DNA of 64,000 bases. Source: Hahella sp. Lineage in GTDB: Bacteria > Pseudomonadota > Gammaproteobacteria > Pseudomonadales > Oleiphilaceae. A program made the position numbers and the translations under genes. Below, piece by piece: positions 49,365 to 62,127 of the stretch. How positions within the stretch are numbered: position 1 is the first letter of the stretch; each line of letters opens with the position of its first letter. The stretch covers positions 48,983 to 112,982 of the forward strand of contig JANQMN010000132.1 in assembly GCA_028280065.1 (NCBI GenBank), read 5' to 3'. The notes under the pieces are model-generated. The model had not been told where the DNA came from. It saw nothing but the letters and a program-made list of their open reading frames with translations, and searched no databases.

Positions 49365-51020
49365 CTACATGTTTGGATAATTCGGCCCGCCACCGCCTTC
49401 AGGCGTTACCCACACAATATTCTGCGATGGGTCTTTGATATCGCAAGTCTTGCAGTGAACGCAGTTTGAGGCGGCTATTTGAAATACCTTATTGCCTTCG
49501 TCATTCTCCACAACTTCATATACTTGCGCCGGACAATAGCGCTGCGCCGGTTCGTCATATTTCGGCAAATTGACATTGATCGGAACGTTTGGATCTTTCA
49601 GAGTCAAATGACAAGGCTGGTCTTCTTCATGAGCGGTGTTGGACAAAAACACCGAACTCAGTTTGTCGAAAGTCAGGACGTTGTCAGGCTTGGGATAATC
49701 GATCTTCTTGCATTCCGCAGCCGGTTTCATGGCTGCATGGTCTTTGGTGAGATCGTGGAAGGTAATCGGCAGGCTGCCGCGCAGGATGTTCTGCTCAAAG
49801 AAAGCCACCGCACCGCCGATGATATTACCGAACTTATGCATTGCCGGACCAAAATTACGGTCGTTGTAGAGTTCCTTGCCCAGCCAGGATGCATCGTATT
49901 TTTCCGTGTAGCTGGTAAGTTCGGTTTTACCTTCAGCACCGCCTTTGATGGCTTCGAAAACCGCTTCCGCGCCCAGCATGCCGGATTTCATCGCGGTATG
50001 CGTGCCTTTGATCTTGGAGCCGTTTAACGTTCCGGCATCGCAGCCAAGCAGTAAGCCGCCGGGGAAGGTCATTTTAGGCAAAGAGTTGTGACCGCCTTTG
50101 GTGATGGCCCGCGCGCCATAGGATACCCGTTTGCCGCCTTCCAGGTATTTTTTAATTTCAGGATGGGTTTTCAAACGTTGAAACTCGTCAAAGGGGGAAA
50201 CGTGTGGGTTCTTATAGGCAAGGTCTACGATCAAGCCTACATAAACCTGATTATTTTCAGTGTGATACAGGAAAGATCCACCTGTTGAGCCTGATTCCGT
50301 AAGCGGCCAGCCCGTGGTGTGAACAACCAGGCCTTCCTTATGTTTTGCGGGATCAATATCCCATAGTTCTTTGATACCTATGCCATAGTGTTGCGGATCC
50401 TTGCCCGCATCGAGATTGAACTTCTCGATAAGGTTTTTGCCGAGATGTCCTCGACAGCCTTCACAAAATAGTGTGTATTTGGCATGCAGCTCCATACCGG
50501 GAACATAGCTTTCCTTCTGATCACCTTCCTTGCTGACGCCCATATCCCCTGTTACGACACCTTTAACGCTGCCGTCATCATGGTACAGGACTTCCGCCGC
50601 CGGGAATCCCGGATAAATTTCGACACCCAGACCTTCGGCTTTTTCGCCGAGCCAGCGGCACAAATTATTTAAACTGATGATGTAATTTTCATGGTTATGC
50701 ATGTTGCGGGGGACAAAGGCGTTCGGTACTTTGATTGCCGAATCCTGACCGCGCAGGATGAATATATCGTCGCCTGTGACAGGCACATTTACCGGCGCCC
50801 CTTCTTCTTTCCAATTTGGAAATAATTCGTTCAGCGCTGTCGGTTCAAATACGGTCCCGGCCAGAATATGCGCGCCGACTTCAGAGCCCTTTTCCACGAC
50901 GCAAACAGTGATTTCCTGTCCGCTTTCCTGGGCTAGTTGAAGGAGTCTAATAGCCGCTGACAATCCAGCAGGCCCCGCGCCGACGATCAGGACGTCAAAT
51001 TCCATCGATTCGCGTTCCAC
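49365..51020 (-). CDS. etfD: Electron transfer flavoprotein-ubiquinone oxidoreductase
   Basis: DVLIVGAGPAGLSAAIRL; GCDAGTLNGSKIKGTHTAMKSGMLGAEAVFEA; ferredoxin motif NCVHCKTCDIKDPSQNIVWVTPEGGGGPNYPNM. Confidence 0.96.
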   Translation of the reverse strand: MERESMEFDVLIVGAGPAGLSAAIRLLQLAQESGQEITVCVVEKGSEVGAHILAGTVFEPTALNELFPNWKEEGAPVNVPVTGDDIFILRGQDSAIKVPNAFVPRNMHNHENYIISLNNLCRWLGEKAEGLGVEIYPGFPAAEVLYHDDGSVKGVVTGDMGVSKEGDQKESYVPGMELHAKYTLFCEGCRGHLGKNLIEKFNLDAGKDPQHYGIGIKELWDIDPAKHKEGLVVHTTGWPLTESGSTGGSFLYHTENNQVYVGLIVDLAYKNPHVSPFDEFQRLKTHPEIKKYLEGGKRVSYGARAITKGGHNSLPKMTFPGGLLLGCDAGTLNGSKIKGTHTAMKSGMLGAEAVFEAIKGGAEGKTELTSYTEKYDASWLGKELYNDRNFGPAMHKFGNIIGGAVAFFEQNILRGSLPITFHDLTKDHAAMKPAAECKKIDYPKPDNVLTFDKLSSVFLSNTAHEEDQPCHLTLKDPNVPINVNLPKYDEPAQRYCPAQVYEVVENDEGNKVFQIAASNCVHCKTCDIKDPSQNIVWVTPEGGGGPNYPNM

Positions 51021-51157
51021 AATAATTCTCCTGTTTGCTACACAACATTTTTAAGTTTTTGTTAGTGGGCTCCGAATTTTTGCAGACCCGGAACTCGTGG
51101 TAAAAACCCTGGAAATAAAATGGATCAGAGCGTGAAAAGCATAACCCATTTCACAAC

Positions 51158-51177
51158 TCAAACAAACGTTTGTTTGA
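51158..51177. promoter_or_regulatory. Candidate PsrA-type operator between divergent etfD and etfBA
   Basis: Perfect 20-bp palindrome TCAAACAAACGTTTGTTTGA. Confidence 0.7.
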
Positions 51178-51495
51178 ATTTTTACCTCAAATCCATTTTA
51201 ATTATCGGCTGGCAGGATATCCCTGCGCTTATCTGGTAGCTATTTAACGTCAAGAAAACGGCGTGATTATTGAGCTGGAACAATTGACCTTACAATTCAA
51301 TGCGTTCAGTATTAGGCTGCCCACGAAGAGAGGCTGACTGACCTAAGCCGGAAATAGTTGCACCTGTGCACGAGACCGCCGCTGCTAAATTCAAGGTAGT
51401 CTCAGGCCTGGTTGCAGGTCACATTTCTATACCCAGATCCTGGGTTGTTTGGGAACAGCTTCAGACATAAACATCACACAATAAACGAGGAATCT

Positions 51496-52245
51496 ATGAA
51501 GGTTCTGGTACCTGTAAAACGAGTAATAGATTATAACGTCAAAGTACGCGTTAAAGCCGATAATACTGGCGTTGACCTAAGTAACGTCAAAATGGCGATG
51601 AACCCATTTTGTGAAATCGCTGTAGAAGAAGCGGTGCGTTTGAAAGAGAAAGGTGTTGCATCTGAAGTTGTGGTCGTCTCGATAGGCCCGAAAGCAGCAC
51701 AGGAACAGATTCGTACCGCATTGGCGTTAGGCGCGGATCGCGGTATCCACGTCGAGACGGATGAAATCGTTCAGTCTCTCACGGCCGCGAAAATCCTGAA
51801 AGCGGTGGTGGATAAAGAAGAGCCCCAATTGGTCATCGTTGGTAAGCAGTCCATCGATACCGACAACAATCAGACCGGCCAAATGCTGGCTGCATTGTGC
51901 GGTTATCCGCAGGGGACCTTCGCTTCCGAAGTCAATGTTGACGGCGACAAGGTCGAAGTTACCCGCGAAATCGACGGCGGGAACCAGGTGGTCAGCCTGA
52001 ATCTGCCTGCCGTTATTACCACTGACCTGCGGTTGAACGAACCGCGTTATGCATCGCTTCCGAATATAATGAAGGCTAAGAAAAAGCCGATTGAAAACAC
52101 TTCCGCTGCGGATTTAGGGGTCGAGCTTAAAGCTTCCCTAACCACGGTTAAGGTTGAACCGCCTCCCACCCGCCAGGCTGGTATCAAGGTTGGTAGCGTG
52201 GCAGAGCTGGTTGAAAAGCTGAAAAATGAAGCGAAGGTGGTGTAA
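51496..52245 (+). CDS. etfB: Electron transfer flavoprotein subunit beta
   Basis: ATG at 51496 with RBS acgagg: [51 protein letters not shown]. Confidence 0.97.
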   Translation: MKVLVPVKRVIDYNVKVRVKADNTGVDLSNVKMAMNPFCEIAVEEAVRLKEKGVASEVVVVSIGPKAAQEQIRTALALGADRGIHVETDEIVQSLTAAKILKAVVDKEEPQLVIVGKQSIDTDNNQTGQMLAALCGYPQGTFASEVNVDGDKVEVTREIDGGNQVVSLNLPAVITTDLRLNEPRYASLPNIMKAKKKPIENTSAADLGVELKASLTTVKVEPPPTRQAGIKVGSVAELVEKLKNEAKVV

Positions 52246-52247
52246 TC

Positions 52248-53177
52248 ATGAGTGTCTTAGTAATTGCTGATCACGATAATGCAGTCCTGAAACCGGCCAC
52301 ATTGAACGTGGTGACTGCTGCGCAACAGATTGGTGGCGATGTTGTGGTTTTGGTCGCCGGTGAAGGTTGCGGCGCTGTTGCCGAAGAGGCAGCCAAGATT
52401 GCGGGCGTAAGTAAAGTACTTGCCGCGGATAATGCCGCTTACGGTCATCATCTGGCCGAGAACTTCGGGCTCCTGATTGCGGAACTCGGTAAAGACTACA
52501 GCCATATTCTGATGTCAGCCAGCACCAGCGGCAAGGATATTCTGCCACGGGTTGCTGCGCTGTTGGATGTTGCGCAGATTTCTGAAATCATCAAGGTGGA
52601 ATCCGCCGATACCTTTGTTCGTGCAATCTATGCGGGTAACGCCATTGAAACGGTACAATCTGCCGATGCAATCAAGGTAATCACGGTGCGGGGAACCGGT
52701 TTTGACGCCGCCGCTGCGGAAGGTGGTTCGGCAGCGGTAGAAGCGGTAGACGCTGTGCATGACGCCGGGATCTCAGCCCACGTCAAGGAAGAACTGGCGA
52801 AATCCGACCGTCCTGAGCTGACCAGCGCTCCTGTCGTGATTTCCGGAGGCCGTGGCCTGCAGAACGGCGACAACTTTGAGTTGTTATACAATCTTGCCGA
52901 CAAGCTCGGCGGTGCCGTCGGCGCAACCCGTGCTGCCGTGGATGCCGGATTCTGCGCCAACGATATGCAAGTCGGTCAGACTGGTAAGATCGTTGCTCCT
53001 CAGCTCTACATTGCCGTTGGTATTTCCGGGGCTATCCAGCATCTTGCCGGCATGACAGACAGTAAAGTCATTGTCGCCATCAACAAAGACGAAGAAGCGC
53101 CGATCTTCCAAGTTTCCGATTATGGGTTGGTAGCCGATCTGTTCGAAGCTGTCCCTGAGCTTACCGATAGCCTTTAG
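52248..53177 (+). CDS. etfA: Electron transfer flavoprotein subunit alpha
   Basis: [101 protein letters not shown]. Confidence 0.97.
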   Translation: MSVLVIADHDNAVLKPATLNVVTAAQQIGGDVVVLVAGEGCGAVAEEAAKIAGVSKVLAADNAAYGHHLAENFGLLIAELGKDYSHILMSASTSGKDILPRVAALLDVAQISEIIKVESADTFVRAIYAGNAIETVQSADAIKVITVRGTGFDAAAAEGGSAAVEAVDAVHDAGISAHVKEELAKSDRPELTSAPVVISGGRGLQNGDNFELLYNLADKLGGAVGATRAAVDAGFCANDMQVGQTGKIVAPQLYIAVGISGAIQHLAGMTDSKVIVAINKDEEAPIFQVSDYGLVADLFEAVPELTDSL

Positions 53178-53193
53178 TTGCCGCTTTAGTGTA

Positions 53194-53220
53194 AAAAGGG
53201 AGCCATAGTAGCTCCCTTTT
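53194..53220. terminator. Bidirectional intrinsic terminator between etfA and HD-GYP gene
   Basis: AAAAGGGAGC-CATAGTA-GCTCCCTTTT perfect stem with flanking A/T tracts; convergent genes. Confidence 0.9.
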
Positions 53221-53284
53221 GCTTTTCTATTTAGTAGGCTGACGGTAACAATAGGGCTGCAAGAAATTTCGGTTTGGCAGCCAG

Positions 53285-54562
53285 TCATTGCGTCCGATCC
53301 CGATAACTGCGAATCACGCTTTCGATTGTTCCCTTTATGGAAGCATTGTATTTTTTAGCCGGTACAGTTGCCCGAATAAAATAAGGCTGGCCGTCCTCAT
53401 CCAAACAATCTTCATCTTTTAGGTCGATCATTTTATGGCCGTTTGAGCCATCTTCCTTGAGTAGCATCACCAAGGGTTTAAGGCGGTGATTCGGGCTGTT
53501 TTCAACGACGATGCCGGTTTCACCGGTACTGAGTTCCACCAGGCTGCCGGGGGGGTAGACACCGACCATGCGGATAAAGGCTTCGACCAGATCCTTGTCG
53601 AAGAAACTGTCGCGGCTGTTATAAATGATGCGTAACGCATCCAATGGTGACATACCTTCCTTATAACAACGGTCGCTGGTGATCGCGTCGTAGGCGTCCA
53701 CAATTGCAATTAATCGCGCGTAAGTGGGGATTTTGCTGCCGATAAGACTTTCGGGATAGCCATTGCCGTCGATGCGTTCGTGATGGTAAAGCGCCGTGTC
53801 CGCAATGATTTCCGGGACGTCTTTTTCTTCGCTTAATATTCGGTGGCCATGGGTTGTATGGCTCTGCATGATGCCGAACTCCGCATCGCTAAGCTTTCCC
53901 GGTTTGTTCAGAATCTCCTCAGGCACCAGCATCTTGCCGACATCGTGCAGCAGGCCGCACTCGCCGAGCAATTCAAGTTTTCGGGCATCGTAGCCAAGTT
54001 GTCTCCCGAGCCCGATGGCGAGTATGCAAACCCGCAAGGAGTGCTCTGCCGTGTATTCATCTTGATCTTTAATCCGCGTCAACCAGAACAACGCATTGTG
54101 ATTTGCGAGAATACTGTCCACACAGGCGGAAACCAGGGGTTTGACACCAGTAAAATCTATTCGATCCTTGTGCTTGATGGATTCGAGTACAGTGCCGAAT
54201 TTGCCGCGCATTTCCTGATAAATTTGCGCACTTCGCGGCAGTTCTTCTTCAAACGACCGGGTGTCGTCGGTGGTTTCTATGGTCTGGTTGTAATCGATGT
54301 CCTTAAACCAAGCATCGGTCATAACATCGATGTAGACGTATTCGCACTGCTTTTGCAGCGCTTTCAATTGATCAACACTGTTAATGGTAAAGCCCTGGAA
54401 CAGAAAGCCGGTCTCAACCCAGGGAATGTCCAACTTTGTGACACGCATGCCTATGCGCAGCTTGTCGGCGGGAACTTTCATTTCTTTCGGGTAACGAATA
54501 TTCCTGCTTTGTTGCTGCGGTTTTTTGTCTTTTTGTCGTCTGAAGAAACGCAGGATTGACAT
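53285..54562 (-). CDS. HD-GYP domain protein with DUF3391-type N-terminus
   Basis: VPADKLRIGMRVTKLDIPWVETGFLFQGF; LLHDVGKMLVPEEILNKPGKL; HHERIDGNGYPESLIG. Confidence 0.92.
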   Translation of the reverse strand: MSILRFFRRQKDKKPQQQSRNIRYPKEMKVPADKLRIGMRVTKLDIPWVETGFLFQGFTINSVDQLKALQKQCEYVYIDVMTDAWFKDIDYNQTIETTDDTRSFEEELPRSAQIYQEMRGKFGTVLESIKHKDRIDFTGVKPLVSACVDSILANHNALFWLTRIKDQDEYTAEHSLRVCILAIGLGRQLGYDARKLELLGECGLLHDVGKMLVPEEILNKPGKLSDAEFGIMQSHTTHGHRILSEEKDVPEIIADTALYHHERIDGNGYPESLIGSKIPTYARLIAIVDAYDAITSDRCYKEGMSPLDALRIIYNSRDSFFDKDLVEAFIRMVGVYPPGSLVELSTGETGIVVENSPNHRLKPLVMLLKEDGSNGHKMIDLKDEDCLDEDGQPYFIRATVPAKKYNASIKGTIESVIRSYRDRTQ

Positions 54563-54682
54563 ACGGCTGCTGAAATTAACCCTGACAGAATGTAAAAGAT
54601 GTTGTGCGAAAACAGTGGCTACCGAGTAAGTGTATAGCCAGAATGCGAAATTCGCACGTGTGTACGCCGATTTCCCGGAATT

Positions 54683-56680
<1,998 letters not shown>

Positions 56681-56693
56681 AATTGATATTTCC

Positions 56694-57581
56694 TTAACTC
56701 GCCAAAGCTACTCCGACTTTGGAGTGGTTTGGGTGTCCGATGTGCAGGCTAATCCAGTTTCCGGTATCAACCAGGCTTTGCAAGTCTATACCGGTTTGCA
56801 TTCCGCAGCCATGCAGCATGTAAACAACGTCTTCCGTCGCAACGTTGCCGCTGGCGCCTTGCGCATACGGACAGCCGCCCAATCCGGCGACGGAACTGTC
56901 GATGGTGCGAATGCCGAGTTCGAGCGCACGGTCGATATTTGTCAACGCCTGCCCATAGGTATCATGAAAATGCACGGCAAGCTGGGTTTCCGCGATCTCG
57001 CTAAGAAGCAGTGTTAAAAGCGCTTGAGTCGGTAGTGGGGTGCCGACTCCGATTGTGTCGCCAAGGGAAACCTGATAGCAACCCAGTTCCAGCAACTGCC
57101 GTACTAGGCTGAGAACCTTGACCGGGTCGGTTGGTCCGTCGTAGGGGCAGGCAATGATACAACTGACGTAACCCCGGACAGGAATAGCGGCGGATTTTGC
57201 TTTGGCTATAACCGGGCGAAATCGCTCGATTGACTCGGCGATGGAACAGTTAATGTTGCGTTGGGTAAAGCCTTCGGAGGCGGCGGTAAAAACCGCCACT
57301 TCATCGGCCTTGACCTCAACCGCCGCCTCTACGCCTTTAAGATTTGGAGTTAGGGCTGCATAACAAACATCCGGTAGTCTTTTTAATTGATTGAATACCC
57401 TATCGGTGCCGGCCATTTGCGGTACCCATTTTTGCGCAACGAAGCTACCGGCTTCGAGATGCCTGATTCCTGCCCCGGTGAGCTTTTCAATCAGGGTGAT
57501 CCGGGTTTCCGCAGGCAGTATCTTGGCCTCGTTTTGCAGACCGTCCCTTGGGCCGACTTCAACAATTTTTACTTTATCCAC
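56694..57581 (-). CDS. liuE: Hydroxymethylglutaryl-CoA lyase
   Basis: VKIVEVGPRDGLQNEAKILPAETRI; GCPYDGPTDP; SVAGLGGCPYAQGASGNVATEDVVYMLHG. Confidence 0.95.
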   Translation of the reverse strand: MDKVKIVEVGPRDGLQNEAKILPAETRITLIEKLTGAGIRHLEAGSFVAQKWVPQMAGTDRVFNQLKRLPDVCYAALTPNLKGVEAAVEVKADEVAVFTAASEGFTQRNINCSIAESIERFRPVIAKAKSAAIPVRGYVSCIIACPYDGPTDPVKVLSLVRQLLELGCYQVSLGDTIGVGTPLPTQALLTLLLSEIAETQLAVHFHDTYGQALTNIDRALELGIRTIDSSVAGLGGCPYAQGASGNVATEDVVYMLHGCGMQTGIDLQSLVDTGNWISLHIGHPNHSKVGVALAS

Positions 57582-57596
57582 ATCAACTCCATGAAC

Positions 57597-59744
57597 CTAT
57601 TTAACTTCGGCCGGGGCAACGGCAATGAGCCGCTGTTGGGCCTCGACTGTGTCGCCTTCGCCGCAGTAAATCTCTTCAACCAAACCGTCATAGGGAGCAT
57701 ATAGCGAATGTTCCATTTTCATCGCTTCCATCACCAATAGGATTTCGCCTTTCATTACCTGCTGGTTAGGCGTGACGGCAAGTTTGGTTAACCTGCCACT
57801 CATGGGCGCGGTTAACTCCGCGTCATTCCTAGAGCCATGATGTGCAATCATTGACTGATCGGTTGGCAGCTCAAATTCAAAGGAGTCACCCCGATCAAAT
57901 AAAGTGAGTTTATTGCTGCCAATATGACAGATATACCGGGATTTAGCGCCATCGGCTCTGATGATAAGCCAGGGTTGATCGAGACTGGCCTGCACCAGGT
58001 GCTTTTGTCCCAGATAGGTGACCGTCAGTTCACAGGCGTTCGGTCGATTGTTATGTATTTCCAGTTCCAGCAGATAGTGGTTCGCTTTGCACCAGAGTTC
58101 CAAGCCGGTCTGTGCCGGAAGATTTACTCTCAAAGACGATCCGCCATGCCAAGGGTTGAATGGATCTCCGGAAATTTGTGATGCCTTAGTCCTGGGAGAA
58201 CTGTTCTGTGATATCCAGGTTAATGCCGCAGCTGCAATTACCATGTCGCCGGAAGGCTGCGATTCGGCGCATAGCGCTTCATGGTGTTGCTCGATAAAGT
58301 GCGTGGTTAGCCGTTCAGCATGAAAATCCGGTTCGACAATTATCCTCGATAGGAAGTTGGCGTTGGTGGTAATACCACTGATACAGGTGTGATTCAGGGC
58401 ATTTTCCAACGTTTGGATAGCGGTTGTACGGTGGTCACCCCAAGCAATCAGCTTCGCCAGCATGGGATCGTAATAAACAGATATTTGATCGTTAACCTGG
58501 ATTCCGGCATCCCAGCGTATAAAAGACTGGCCGGAATGCCGAGGTAAAATACCAAATTCGGTGAAATCTCGACGACCGCCTGCGGTGCCTTGAAACGCAG
58601 GATCATCAGGAAGCGTCATTGCGCAAATCGTCCCGACCGCAGGGAGAAAGTTTTGGCTGGCGTCTTCCGCGTATAAGCGCACTTCGATGGCGTGTCCCAA
58701 TGATTCGATCTCGTGCTGTTTGAGCGGCAGCGGTTCTCCCAGGGCAATTTTTAGCTGCCAGACAACCAGATCAATCCCCGTGATCAGCTCTGTTACCGGA
58801 TGTTCGACCTGCAGCCGGGTGTTCATTTCCATGAAATAGAAGTTTTCATCCTTGTCTACCAGAAACTCCACCGTTCCGGCGCCGCAATACTGTATCGCTT
58901 GACCGCAACGTAGTGCGGCTTCGCTCATCGCTGACCGGGTTTGCGCGGATAATCCAGGTGCCGGGGCCTCCTCAAGCACCTTTTGGTGCCGGCGTTGTAT
59001 AGAGCAATCCCGATCCAGCAAGGTAACGCCTTCGACATGACTGTCGAAGAACACTTGCACTTCGACATGACGCGGCTGTTCGATGAGTTTTTCCAGTAAT
59101 ACCTCGTCACTACCGAAAGCGCCGGCTGCCTCCCGCTTGGCAGCATCCAATTGTTGACGAAAGTCTGCTGCTGCCGTTACAGCACGCATACCTTTTCCAC
59201 CGCCGCCTTTGCTGGCTTTGATCAGTAACGGAAAGCCGATTTCCAGCGCTTTTGCATAAAGTTGATCGGCCTGTTGTTGCCGGCCATGGTAGCCGGGAAC
59301 CAACGGGACATTCGCTTCCGCCATCCGCGCCTTGGCATGAGCTTTATCTCCCATGGTTTGGATCGCCGAATAACCGGGCCCCACGAACTTAATTCCGGCG
59401 GCTTCACAGCGCTTGGCAAACTCTGCGTTTTCGGAAAGAAAACCGTAGCCGGGATGAATTAAATCAATCTCCCGGCGGGCGGCAATGTCCAGAATCCTAT
59501 CCTGATTCAAATAAGTATCTGTGGGCAGAACACCCTCCAGCGGGTAGGCTTCATCGGCTAAATCCACAAACCGGGCTTTACTATCCGGATCGGCAAAAAC
59601 CACGACACAGGTAAAACCAAAGGGCTTCGCGCTGGCTATGATGCGGCAGGCAATTTCACCACGATTAACAATCAGTAGACGTTTGCCAGTTCCAGTGAAA
59701 CTTCGAACGCTATCGGTCAAAACGTTTACTCCTTTCATTGCCAA
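57597..59744 (-). CDS. liuD: Methylcrotonoyl-CoA carboxylase biotin-containing subunit
   Basis: Biotin carboxylase RLLIVNRGEIACRIIASAKPFG; biotin attachment VMEAMKMEHSLYAPYDG. Confidence 0.94.
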   Translation of the reverse strand: MAMKGVNVLTDSVRSFTGTGKRLLIVNRGEIACRIIASAKPFGFTCVVVFADPDSKARFVDLADEAYPLEGVLPTDTYLNQDRILDIAARREIDLIHPGYGFLSENAEFAKRCEAAGIKFVGPGYSAIQTMGDKAHAKARMAEANVPLVPGYHGRQQQADQLYAKALEIGFPLLIKASKGGGGKGMRAVTAAADFRQQLDAAKREAAGAFGSDEVLLEKLIEQPRHVEVQVFFDSHVEGVTLLDRDCSIQRRHQKVLEEAPAPGLSAQTRSAMSEAALRCGQAIQYCGAGTVEFLVDKDENFYFMEMNTRLQVEHPVTELITGIDLVVWQLKIALGEPLPLKQHEIESLGHAIEVRLYAEDASQNFLPAVGTICAMTLPDDPAFQGTAGGRRDFTEFGILPRHSGQSFIRWDAGIQVNDQISVYYDPMLAKLIAWGDHRTTAIQTLENALNHTCISGITTNANFLSRIIVEPDFHAERLTTHFIEQHHEALCAESQPSGDMVIAAAALTWISQNSSPRTKASQISGDPFNPWHGGSSLRVNLPAQTGLELWCKANHYLLELEIHNNRPNACELTVTYLGQKHLVQASLDQPWLIIRADGAKSRYICHIGSNKLTLFDRGDSFEFELPTDQSMIAHHGSRNDAELTAPMSGRLTKLAVTPNQQVMKGEILLVMEAMKMEHSLYAPYDGLVEEIYCGEGDTVEAQQRLIAVAPAEVK

Positions 59745-60517
59745 TTCGGGGGGCGTTTGTCGAAAAAGGCGTTGACGCCTTCCTGGCCTTCTCCGCCAAC
59801 CCGGAGTTTGGCGATCATACTGCTGGTGAAGTGGTGCATCGCCCTGTTCAGCGGCGCATTTTGTACGTGATGCAATAGTGTTTTCGCGGCACTCATTGCT
59901 TCAGGGCCGTTTTGCTTTAGGCGCTGACAAAACCCGGCGACTTCCGCGTCCAATCGTTCCGGTGCAACTGCTATGCTGAGAATACCCAGGTTTACGGCAG
60001 TTGAAGCGTCTAACACTTCGGCGGTTAGGGTGTAGCGGGACATCTGCCGGTTGCCGATACAGCGGTTCACGTAGGGACTGATCACCGCCGGTACCAAACC
60101 GAGTTTTACTTCACTCAAACAAAACCGGCTATCGGTCGAACCGACTGCCAGATCGCAGCAGCAGACGAGTCCCAAAGCACCGCCGTAAGCACTGCCCTGA
60201 ACCCTCGCAATAGTAGGTTTGCTGCAGTGATACAGGGCTTCCATCAGGTCGGCGAGATTTTCCGCGTCAGCTTGGTTTTCCTCGACACTGGCATTCACCA
60301 TCGAGCGCATCCAATTTAAGTCTGCGCCTGCGGAGAAGTTCTTGCCAGCAGCCGAAAGCAGCAAAACCCGGACATCCCGGGACGTGTTAACCATCTTGAT
60401 CCGTTTGATTAACTGCGTGATGATGTCGCCATCGAAGGCATTATGTTTCTCCGGCCGGTTCAGCCGCAGCTCGGCTATACCGTTGTCGACGGTATATTGA
60501 ACACTGGACATGGTCAC
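59735..60517 (-). CDS. liuC: Enoyl-CoA hydratase/isomerase (methylglutaconyl-CoA hydratase)
   Basis: ELRLNRPEKHNAFDGDIITQL; FSAGADLNWM; GSAYGGALGLVCCCDLAV. Confidence 0.92.
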   Translation of the reverse strand: MTMSSVQYTVDNGIAELRLNRPEKHNAFDGDIITQLIKRIKMVNTSRDVRVLLLSAAGKNFSAGADLNWMRSMVNASVEENQADAENLADLMEALYHCSKPTIARVQGSAYGGALGLVCCCDLAVGSTDSRFCLSEVKLGLVPAVISPYVNRCIGNRQMSRYTLTAEVLDASTAVNLGILSIAVAPERLDAEVAGFCQRLKQNGPEAMSAAKTLLHHVQNAPLNRAMHHFTSSMIAKLRVGGEGQEGVNAFFDKRPPNWQ

Positions 60518-60519
60518 TC

Positions 60520-62127
60520 CTACATACGGAACACGCCGAAGCGCGTTTCGGGGATGGGTGCATTCAGCGACGCCGAAATGGCTAGGCCAAGGACCTCACG
60601 GGTATCCGCGGGATCGATAATGCCGTCGTCCCAAAGCCTGGCAGAGGCATAATAGGGATCGGATTGCTGTTCAAACTGGGCAAGGGTAGGGGCCATGTAC
60701 GCTTGTTTGTCGCCGTCAGTCCAGCTTTGGCCCTGACGCTTCAGGGCGTCTTCTTTGACCTGGGCCAGGACGCCTGCCGCCTGCTCGCCGCCCATGACAC
60801 TGATTCGGGCGTTCGGCCACATCCATAAAAACCGGGGATTATAACCGCGCCCGCACATTCCATAATTTCCCGCGCCGAAACTGCCGCCGATAATGACGGT
60901 AAACTTGGGGACTTCCGCACAGGCGACAGCCGTGACCAGCTTAGCTCCATGTTTTGCGATGCCGCCTTCCTCATAGGCTTTGCCAACCATGAATCCGGTA
61001 ATATTTTGCAGAAACACCAGGGGGATTTTGCGTTGACAACAAAGTTCGACAAAGTGCGCGCCTTTCAGGGATGATTCACTAAACAGAATACCGTTGTTGG
61101 CCAGAATGCCTACCGGATATCCGTTTATCCGCGCAAAACCGCAGACCAGGGTTGGTCCGTAGAGGGCTTTGAATTCGTCAAAATCGGAATCGTCAATCAG
61201 GCGGGCAATGACTTCACGAACGTCATAGGGAGTTTTCAGATCTTCCGGGACGATTCCCCGAACCTGTTCAATGGGATATCGAGGCGGTAAGGGCGGTTCG
61301 ATATCGATTGCAACCTTTTTCGTGTGGTTTAACCGGCGTATCGCCCGGCGGGCCAGCACCAGGGCGTGGGTGTCGTCTTCCGCCATGTAATCGGCGACAC
61401 CGGACGTTCGGCAATGCACTTCGGCACCGCCTAATTCTTCCGCCGAAACCTTTTCCCCGGTAGCGGCTTTTACCAACGGAGGGCCGGCCAAGAATATGGT
61501 CGACTGATCCCTGACCATTATGCATTCGTCCGCCATGGCGGGAACATAGGCACCGCCTGCCGTACAGAGACCCATGACCACGGCGATTTGCGGTATGCCG
61601 GCTGCCGACATTCGTGACTGCCGGTAAAAAATATGGCCGAAGTCTTCTTTGTCCGGAAAAACCTGGTCCTGTTTCGACAGATTCGCGCCGCCGGAATCCA
61701 CCAGGTAAATACAGGGCAATCGATTCTGTTCGGCGATTGTCTGGGCGCGGATATGCTTTTTCACCGTCAAGGGGTAGTAGGTCCCGCCTTTCACCGTGGA
61801 ATCGTTGGCAACAATCATGCACTCGACTCCTTCCACTAGGCCGATGCCGGCCACCGCGCCTGCAGCGGGTACGGATTCATCATAGACCTGATAAGCGGCT
61901 AGTTGACCTACTTCTAAAAACGGTGAACCGGGATCTAGCAGCTTGTTGATTCTCTGGCGTGGCAGAAGCTTGCCTTTTTCCAAGTGGCGTTTTCGCGCCT
62001 TTTCTCCGCCGCCTAAGGCAATTTCTGCAACCGTGGCGCGCAACCGTTCCACCTTTTCCAGCATGGCCGTTTGGCGCAGCTGAAATTGTTCGGAAGAGGT
62101 GTCAACTTGGGTGGCCAGAATGCTCAC
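60520..62127 (-). CDS. liuB: Methylcrotonoyl-CoA carboxylase carboxyltransferase subunit
   Basis: [83 protein letters not shown] start overlaps the liuA stop. Confidence 0.96.
   Translation of the reverse strand: MSILATQVDTSSEQFQLRQTAMLEKVERLRATVAEIALGGGEKARKRHLEKGKLLPRQRINKLLDPGSPFLEVGQLAAYQVYDESVPAAGAVAGIGLVEGVECMIVANDSTVKGGTYYPLTVKKHIRAQTIAEQNRLPCIYLVDSGGANLSKQDQVFPDKEDFGHIFYRQSRMSAAGIPQIAVVMGLCTAGGAYVPAMADECIMVRDQSTIFLAGPPLVKAATGEKVSAEELGGAEVHCRTSGVADYMAEDDTHALVLARRAIRRLNHTKKVAIDIEPPLPPRYPIEQVRGIVPEDLKTPYDVREVIARLIDDSDFDEFKALYGPTLVCGFARINGYPVGILANNGILFSESSLKGAHFVELCCQRKIPLVFLQNITGFMVGKAYEEGGIAKHGAKLVTAVACAEVPKFTVIIGGSFGAGNYGMCGRGYNPRFLWMWPNARISVMGGEQAAGVLAQVKEDALKRQGQSWTDGDKQAYMAPTLAQFEQQSDPYYASARLWDDGIIDPADTREVLGLAISASLNAPIPETRFGVFRM

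Noticed and set aside
49479-50027. 182-aa plus-strand ORF
   Set aside because: Antisense to etfD, an unambiguous conserved gene.
53843-54559. 238-aa plus-strand ORF
   Set aside because: Antisense to the HD-GYP gene, which has clear catalytic motifs; the antisense translation has no recognisable domain.
61268-61822. 184-aa minus-strand ORF rich in Arg/Gly
   Set aside because: Alternate frame of liuB on the same strand; composition typical of a GC-driven shadow ORF.
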